From: Firmicutes bacterium HGW-Firmicutes-8
GTDB lineage: Bacteria > Bacillota > Thermincolia > Thermincolales > UBA2595
Direction: 5' to 3'
Length of the DNA: 64,000 nucleotides
Assembly (NCBI GenBank): GCA_002840165.1
Contig: PGZN01000003.1
Location: forward strand, 1-64,000
Below the pieces are notes generated by a model that had not been told where the DNA came from, did no database searches, and was given only the letters and a program-made list of their open reading frames with translations. Positions 59,901 through 64,000 of this stretch are shown one piece after another (position 1 is the first letter of the stretch; every line of letters begins with the position of its first letter). Both the position numbers and the translations under genes were made by a program.

Positions 59901-61853
59901 AAAATAAAATTCCGTTGGATGCCATGAGTCTCCTAATGAAACGGGAGGGACCTTGAAGCCTGCCGAACCATTTTTATCACAGTTCAGTTTGCCATCAGCT
60001 GAGTTGATACCTGAATTTAAGTGGTTGTTGTATCGGTAATCATAAGCAAGCTTAAGCCCTGATACAGGCGTGCCTTCAAAGAAACTGGTCTGAATGTTCA
60101 AGTTGATGGGTTCCCATTCGAAGACGGCCTGTTTGTCTGAGGTTACATCTATCTTGTAAGCCGGTTTGGTATACTGGCTAACATCAAAATATTTTTCTAT
60201 GACCAAGTTATTATCAATCCTGACCGCAATACTGTATGAGCCTGCAGTCAGATTAGGCAGTACAAAACCACCGGAAAGGGTCCCTGTAGGGGTAAGGTCA
60301 ATCACCTTAGAATCAATTAAAGACTGTTCTGCATCGTCTCCCCAGTTGGGTTGCCGCAGTTCAAGAGTTGCCTTTTTAGGCTGGCCCTTTTTAGTCCTGG
60401 ATTTGATTAATCCCCATACATTTACCGTGTCGGTCGGCATATATAATCCTCTGTCAAAAAACAGATAATTCCAGTAAAGATTGTTCGCATTATTTGAATC
60501 ATAATCAAAATATACATTACTGAAGTCATAAGAGTAATCTGGCCGGTAGCTTACCACTGCGAAAAGATTTGGGTTCATGTTCGACGCAATCTTAAAGTAA
60601 TAGTTGCTTTGGTTTTCATTTACCGATATTTCGCCGGGGATTATTGCTATCCCATCATTATTTGTATTAACCGCCTGTTTATCATCCGCAGTCACGGTAC
60701 AACCTTCCACGGGTTGCCCGGACCCGGCATTATTGACCCAGATAAGGGTCTTGTCTTTGGCCACCGTAATGTATGACACAAGGTTATTTACCTGGATATG
60801 GGTCTGGGCTTTAGCGCTGCCCGCAGTACAGTTTATTAAGTAATAACCTTCCGGCAGCGGCGTGGGGAAACAAAGATAGTCCTGGTAGTCTACCGTAACA
60901 ATCTTTGTTTTAAAGGTAGTTACTTTATCTAACCCCGCGGTTTTAAAACTAGTCCGAGCTTTTGCGTTATAAGCCCAGTATGGTGATGAACCCAATGTTT
61001 TAAGGTTGTCCAAAAAACCTTTGTCACCTGGGTATCTGTATACCTCAACAGTAACACTGTTGTTTGCATTGGAAGTGTTTGCATATGTTCTGATAACAGG
61101 AGCTGTTTTGGGTAAAACATTATGTAAATCTTCGAAAAAAATGTGATCCGAATACGTCTTTTTTTCGGTTTCGAATTGAAATACGTAATCTTTGTCAATT
61201 CGGTCATTACTTCCTTTAAGGGAAACGCCTTTTTTTAATTTTACCGTATAAACAGTCGCTTCGGCTAACCCCTTCGGTACAAATACGACGGTCTTCTTAT
61301 GCCTTTCAAACCTGCCTTTTACCGGAGGCGATATTTCAAAATAATTGTTGATGTCATCATAATTGTCATGGCTGAATGTTATCTCTATACCTGAATCTGT
61401 GGGTACCCAGGCGCCCTTATCCCTAGGCATAGTCCTGACCACCCGAAAGGTCTTTTTGGTCTGAAAAGCCCAAGAACGCTTATTGTCCGCATCTTTTACA
61501 TTGAGGCTGAACTTATAGATGCGGTTAGCCTGGAGGGCCTTTTCAAATCTTAACAGGTAATCATTGCCTGATGCCTTTGATAATTTATATGGTTCATTTG
61601 GAGTAACCGTAAGGGCTGATTTAATCTGAGACTTGTCATACTCTTCGCCACAAACTATCTTAAAATCAGATTTGGGGTCCACCCCTATGCTGTCCGAATT
61701 TACGGCAACAATCCTAATCTTGGCCGGGTCAATTGGTTTTGGCGGATTTGTTTCCTTCAGGACAAAAAATGCTGCCGTACAGACTATTACTGTGATTACA
61801 CAAATTGAAGCGATACAGAAAGTTTTGTTTTTCAGGATATCTTTGTAATTCAT
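56958..61853 (-). CDS. Alpha-2-macroglobulin-like surface protein without thioester
   Basis: A 1631-residue protein with an N-terminal signal anchor (about residues 13-32), a long series of beta-sandwich (MG-like) domains, and a late alpha-toroid domain. Bacterial alpha-2-macroglobulins trap proteases at the cell surface. SNLTSWRITYQG and MNLSVVDESFFALYD are family phrases. The thioester CxEQ is not present: the matching position reads WGERVDQ, so Cys is lost and covalent trapping is unlikely. It lies upstream of the MEMO lipoprotein gene on the same strand. It ends with KLIIDN and has no C-terminal anchor. Confidence 0.87.
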   Translation of the reverse strand: MNYKDILKNKTFCIASICVITVIVCTAAFFVLKETNPPKPIDPAKIRIVAVNSDSIGVDPKSDFKIVCGEEYDKSQIKSALTVTPNEPYKLSKASGNDYLLRFEKALQANRIYKFSLNVKDADNKRSWAFQTKKTFRVVRTMPRDKGAWVPTDSGIEITFSHDNYDDINNYFEISPPVKGRFERHKKTVVFVPKGLAEATVYTVKLKKGVSLKGSNDRIDKDYVFQFETEKKTYSDHIFFEDLHNVLPKTAPVIRTYANTSNANNSVTVEVYRYPGDKGFLDNLKTLGSSPYWAYNAKARTSFKTAGLDKVTTFKTKIVTVDYQDYLCFPTPLPEGYYLINCTAGSAKAQTHIQVNNLVSYITVAKDKTLIWVNNAGSGQPVEGCTVTADDKQAVNTNNDGIAIIPGEISVNENQSNYYFKIASNMNPNLFAVVSYRPDYSYDFSNVYFDYDSNNANNLYWNYLFFDRGLYMPTDTVNVWGLIKSRTKKGQPKKATLELRQPNWGDDAEQSLIDSKVIDLTPTGTLSGGFVLPNLTAGSYSIAVRIDNNLVIEKYFDVSQYTKPAYKIDVTSDKQAVFEWEPINLNIQTSFFEGTPVSGLKLAYDYRYNNHLNSGINSADGKLNCDKNGSAGFKVPPVSLGDSWHPTEFYFSINNARAEEQEVRARRNVTVFPRDTMISVDGKRAADKGIVVVQTNKIDLAPLNNKPIEYFSEDDYRGLSLNIKLKAQIYEVYWDRKEIGDYYDFINKRTEKKYEYFEVDKLIKSLQFTTVKGKYQFEFPFDMNKHYRVEVTGFDSRKNTVVETEEVYGYNFFDGEKTEGYNMVTEDPTTTYRVGDKVSLNVQYNNKELKLNKNGKILYLVFRNGLIDYTASTKPRYSFNFKKELIPNVYVKSVYFDGTNLAKIDMREIGYDNSEKNLQITLKTDKHQYKPGETADVDIEVKDPNGRPVKASMNLSVVDESFFALYDQTVETLSELYSPRISSGLLADYISHEDLKKLISGGAEYGGEGGDQSATRSIFKDTAFFQSIETNAQGRAKTKFKLPDNLTSWRITYQGVTEDIGAGSGKTNITTKLPFFVDTIFNSIFMEGDTPYITVRSFGTEVNSSTDINYRAIMQGPNGFKKLFNSAGKGYNFTNIGLGELKEGKYSITIEASCGKYRDAVKRDFRVEKTLMESTRVKYKKLVNGYQLEKGKSLTTIYFYNAEPAVFYEALNSLLYAWGERVDQKLARKRAGELMKRYFNEEPYWWGDEEFDGKMFQTNDGGIALFRYSSSEPDLSAKMCSLDRDSFDKNSLRYYFYSILDNKESIPEDVAASYWGLGALSEPVLLEVQNLLKSKEIDLKQKIILGLALAELGDEEGAREVYTGVIAKNSMSVAPYMYIQYGKDRDDTLEATSLCSVLAMKIGNKNKNPLFNYVKDNSPKDILLNLEKLMFVTNSLPKSNQVGRFSYEIDGVKKDVILKNIERYKLVLTSGKAARVKFSDFSGDIMSAEHYVGPIKDLMNTKDKLVKLTRTYSVGDVSKKRFKQSDLIKITLQPGFERNAPDDYYEITDILPSGLRFVGVEPNSDSEWYYYQISGQTMVFEIWPQKDKPRKLVYYARAVSPGAFTADNALIKHGYSDVAGFTDRTKLIIDN

Positions 61854-61949
61854 ACCTTTTCCCCCTTTGAAACAATCTTTGCGGATTCTCGTATCGCCCT
61901 CAAAATAGTGTGGAGGAGAGCGTAACCAGTCAACATGCTCAGTTTTAAA

Positions 61950-61980
61950 AAACCCCCGGATAAACCGGGGGTTTTGTCTG
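61950..61980. terminator. Bidirectional terminator upstream of the macroglobulin-like gene
   Basis: AAAACCCCCGG-ATAA-CCGGGGGTTTT, with T-runs on both strands. It terminates the minus-strand remnant at 61,981. Confidence 0.85.
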
Positions 61981-62083
61981 TTATTTTAAATCAGCAGGTT
62001 TTGCGACCTTAAAATCCTTGTTGATATCGGAATACTCAACGACAAATTGGGCAAATCCAGGCTCTTCAAGCTCTGTCCTTTTT
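61981..62083 (-). pseudogene. C-terminal remnant of a secreted or lipoprotein gene
   Basis: The minus strand reads ELEEPGFAQFVVEYSDINKD, then FKVAKPADLK and a stop at 61981-61983, followed by a strong terminator. The end resembles the last strands of LppX/DUF6612-type lipoproteins. Upstream sequence does not continue the frame. Confidence 0.5.
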
Positions 62084-62132
62084 TTGGTTCCTTTTTATGG
62101 AATGTCGAAAATTCGGGTTTCGTGGGTCTTTT

Positions 62133-62411
62133 TTACCCTGCTTGGAAGTTGGGTATTCGATTTTTCACCTCTTCAAGTGAATCTTTGGAGATATACTCAG
62201 CCTGAGGGGGAATCTTTACCCTGGAAATGTGTGTGCCATGTAAGCAGGAAGCACACCAAACACACAAGAATCCGATACCGGTTGTCTTGTCGCCAACATA
62301 CTGAAATTCAACGTTCGGAACCCCGCATCTTGGGCAGTTGAGAGAAGGAACCGTAGGTAGGTGGTCTGCGATAATCCCGGCCAGTTTTAACCAAGATATG
62401 TCCTTTTTCAT
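62133..62411 (-). CDS. Small zinc-ribbon-like protein
   Basis: About 92 residues from the ATG at 62411 (an in-frame ATG at 62465 would add 18). Two Cys pairs, CPRCG and CVWCASC, about 30 residues apart suggest a zinc ribbon or rubredoxin-like site. The rest is amphipathic. The family is unknown. Confidence 0.65.
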   Translation of the reverse strand: MKKDISWLKLAGIIADHLPTVPSLNCPRCGVPNVEFQYVGDKTTGIGFLCVWCASCLHGTHISRVKIPPQAEYISKDSLEEVKNRIPNFQAG

Positions 62412-62562
62412 TAATGCATTTTCCTCTCTTTTTCTAAAATTAACCTTATTTACGTTTTTCGACACGCCGGTTATATTTACCTGCCCTTAAGTCAGCGATT
62501 ACTAAAAGATATATCATACCGGCTCTTTATGGGCCGGCAGCAGTTACTGAGAAGTTTAATTT

Positions 62563-62964
62563 TTAGTGGCAGCCGCAGTTAAAAGGCTCCACGTTAAATA
62601 GAAGATTACCGGGCATTTCCATGATGAAACCCATCGCCTGGTCTTTATCCTTGGGAAGTTGATTAGCCAGATTCGGGTTGACCGTCAGGCGGACACCTTC
62701 CCCTTCATCTTTGTTGTAGACTGACCAAGACTGTGTTTTCCCCTGGCGGTTAATCAGCTTACCGTTTTCAATTGTGCAGTCCAGGAGAAACTTCACGGCA
62801 TCCCGGTCACATGCGCCGTTTTCTATCAGTACCATCATATTGTCCGAACGGCCGATTATCTCTTCCGCATACTTACATGCTTTGTAACCGAGCAGCACAC
62901 CAAAACAGAGGTGTCCGTGATAGTTCATTAAACCCTGGAGGTCATCGGGAACAGCGTAATTCAT
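62563..62964 (-). CDS. FmdE-family protein
   Basis: A 133-residue protein with the FmdE/PF02663 pattern: NYHGHLCFGVLLGYKACKYA with His and Cys metal ligands, ENGACDRDAV, and a final FNCGCH. The family is linked to molybdenum formylmethanofuran dehydrogenase loci, but stand-alone members are common in Firmicutes and the role is unclear. The ATG at 62964 follows GGGGGAG. Confidence 0.88.
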   Translation of the reverse strand: MNYAVPDDLQGLMNYHGHLCFGVLLGYKACKYAEEIIGRSDNMMVLIENGACDRDAVKFLLDCTIENGKLINRQGKTQSWSVYNKDEGEGVRLTVNPNLANQLPKDKDQAMGFIMEMPGNLLFNVEPFNCGCH

Positions 62965-63183
62965 CAAAACTCCCCCTCGTATACATTCTAAGTGGTTCAG
63001 CCGTAATCGTTATCCCTGGAAAGCTCATATATTATATGCGGTAATGACGAGGAGAATTCCGATAAAGGATGAAATTATCATTTTTATCAGCTGATTTTTT
63101 GACAATTCACACGGCACTCTCCTTTTAGTTAGGTTTTTCTTAGATTTCGACAAGGCGTCCCGGATTCCTGCCCTAAGGCAATA

Positions 63184-63206
63184 AAAAAAGCCGCATCTGC
63201 GGCTTA
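63184..63206 (-). terminator. Terminator after the Flp pilin-like gene
   Basis: Minus strand AAGCCGCA-GA-TGCGGCTT followed by five T residues, overlapping the stop of the upstream gene. Confidence 0.85.
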
Positions 63207-63365
63207 ATTAATCTGGGCACTGGTGTTGGCAAAGAGGGCCGAAACCTTTGGCCCTACAAGCATAACACCACAAATAACAGTTATTACGAAAACTGCTAAT
63301 ATGAGACCATATTCAGTTAGACCCTGGCCCTTGTTACCCACAAGTAATTCCAACAGTAGTTTCAC
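63204..63365 (-). CDS. Flp-type pilin-like small protein
   Basis: A 53-residue protein from a GTG at 63365 behind GGAAGGGAG. After a short basic head it has GQGLTEYGLILAVF, the Gly-Gln-Gly-x-x-Glu-Tyr start of the hydrophobic segment of Flp/Tad pilins, then one long membrane helix ending in SALFANTSAQIN. No Tad assembly genes are in the window, so it may be an orphan pilin or its partners are beyond the edge. Confidence 0.8.
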   Translation of the reverse strand: MKLLLELLVGNKGQGLTEYGLILAVFVITVICGVMLVGPKVSALFANTSAQIN

Positions 63366-63489
63366 CGGATTTTCTCCCTTCCAGTAGTTTAATAATGATT
63401 CCGGAGTCGAAACAATGATACGTCACATGGATATTATCGTTCTTCCTGCTGTTTTACTTTAGAATAACCTCGAATAGGCTGATTTACCG

Positions 63490-64000
63490 TTATGAGACGA
63501 GTTCTTCATTTTCGAATTGGATAGTTTTTAGGGATTTAATAAATGATTCGACGAGCTGGGGGTCAAACTGGGTTCCTGAGCACCTGAGAAGCTCTTGAAC
63601 CGCCTCATTTAAGGAACGCGCCTTTTGATAGGGCCGGACGGTTGTCATCGCATCAAAACTATCAGCGATGGCTAGGATTCTGGCATTTAAGGGAATATCC
63701 GTACCTACCAGTCCATTGGGATATCCTCCGCCATCAAAGCGTTCGTGATGGTACAGAATCTGGGGTAAAATCTGTTTTAAGGCATTGACCGGTTTGACAA
63801 TATCTGCTCCCCACTGAGGATGGCATTTAAGGAGAGACCATTCATCCAAGGCTAAAGGCTCATTTTTATTCAGAATGTCACGCCCAATCTCTGTTTTGCC
63901 AATGTCGTGAAGGTAAGCGCCGTATTTAATATATTTTACCTGCTCCTCACCCAAACCAAGCTGTTCCGCCAGTACTGAAGAATAACGGACAACTCTCTCG
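63490..64000 (-). CDS. HD-GYP domain protein (5' end beyond the window)
   Basis: The frame runs through the right window edge; a start at 63954 would be internal. The visible 169 residues contain LHDIGKTEIG, HHERFDGGGYP and AIADSFDAMTTVRPYQ, the full HD-GYP phosphodiesterase signature, with an ending KTIQFENEELVS. The missing N-terminus may carry a sensory or receiver domain. Confidence 0.93.
   Translation of the reverse strand, partial: ERVVRYSSVLAEQLGLGEEQVKYIKYGAYLHDIGKTEIGRDILNKNEPLALDEWSLLKCHPQWGADIVKPVNALKQILPQILYHHERFDGGGYPNGLVGTDIPLNARILAIADSFDAMTTVRPYQKARSLNEAVQELLRCSGTQFDPQLVESFIKSLKTIQFENEELVS

Noticed and set aside
1-64000. tRNA, rRNA or replication origin
   Set aside because: I looked for tRNA cloverleaf ends, rRNA signatures and DnaA-box clusters by eye and found none convincing; a tRNA or Rfam scan would be needed to exclude weak cases.

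Overview
The window looks like a chromosome segment of a spore-forming, anaerobic Clostridia-class Firmicute, most likely a member of the Peptococcaceae/Desulfotomaculum-Pelotomaculum group. The reasons are the Bacillus-like gene order mutL-miaA-hfq-spoVK-hflX-ynbB and divergent lexA/yneA, a CotF-type coat protein, a two-subunit iron-sulfur fumarase with malic enzyme, an MvhD-like protein, a membrane-bound formate dehydrogenase-like complex, and frequent TTG/GTG starts with strong AGGAGG ribosome binding sites. The genus call is inference. I see no rRNA, tRNA, CRISPR array or prophage.

Layout. 1-16.7 kb is conserved core: mismatch repair and tRNA modification (mutL, an rsmJ-like methyltransferase, miaA), hfq, hup on the opposite strand behind a c-di-GMP-I riboswitch, spoVK, hflX with an added JAMM-like domain, a ynbB-type PLP enzyme, a response regulator with a degenerate GGDEF domain, lexA with a divergent SOS-controlled yneA-like gene, and a fumarase/malic enzyme operon behind an unusual Rossmann-PAS-HTH regulator. 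16.7-23.5 kb is accessory and decayed: an IS66 remnant, a frameshifted ywbE copy, an AT-rich purE'-purC-carbonic anhydrase-flavodoxin' block cut at both ends, a DUF2284 gene interrupted by an in-frame TGA, and pieces of a lipoprotein and an ATP-grasp gene.

23.5-34.4 kb holds a CotF-like protein, a floA/nfeD membrane operon, a compact RiPP cluster (a precursor with six cysteines in perfect CXXX register plus two radical SAM/SPASM enzymes), a LysM protein, and a CheX-like/HD-GYP pair. 34.5-39.6 kb is an SOS-promoter-driven mutagenesis cassette (imuB-like, DUF6504-like, dnaE2). 39.8-43.3 kb has a second LysM protein, DUF72, DedA, and a terC gene behind a manganese (yybP-ykoY) riboswitch. 43.3-49.6 kb is a copper region: copA and csoR, facing a large FAD/iron-sulfur oxidoreductase with a methionine-rich tail. 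Both divergent promoters carry CsoR-like operators. 50.1-55.9 kb has a HepT/MntA-type toxin-antitoxin pair with a shortened HepT and a three-gene formate dehydrogenase-like operon. 56-62 kb has a MEMO-family lipoprotein and a giant alpha-2-macroglobulin-like protein without its thioester. The right edge has FmdE-like, Flp-pilin-like and HD-GYP genes, the last running off the window.

Two items stand out as possibly undescribed. One is the CXXX-repeat RiPP cluster at 27.5-30.6 kb. The other is a dispersed family of five loci, all on the minus strand, each encoding a tiny hydrophobic peptide that begins MSGAA. Three have a near-identical sigma-A-like promoter block, one keeps only the -10, and one has lost the block. 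Two copies flank the RiPP cluster. Other strong leads are the c-di-GMP riboswitch in front of hup, the copper-operator-linked Met-rich oxidoreductase, and the DUF2284 gene whose in-frame TGA is followed by a hairpin fitting a bacterial SECIS.
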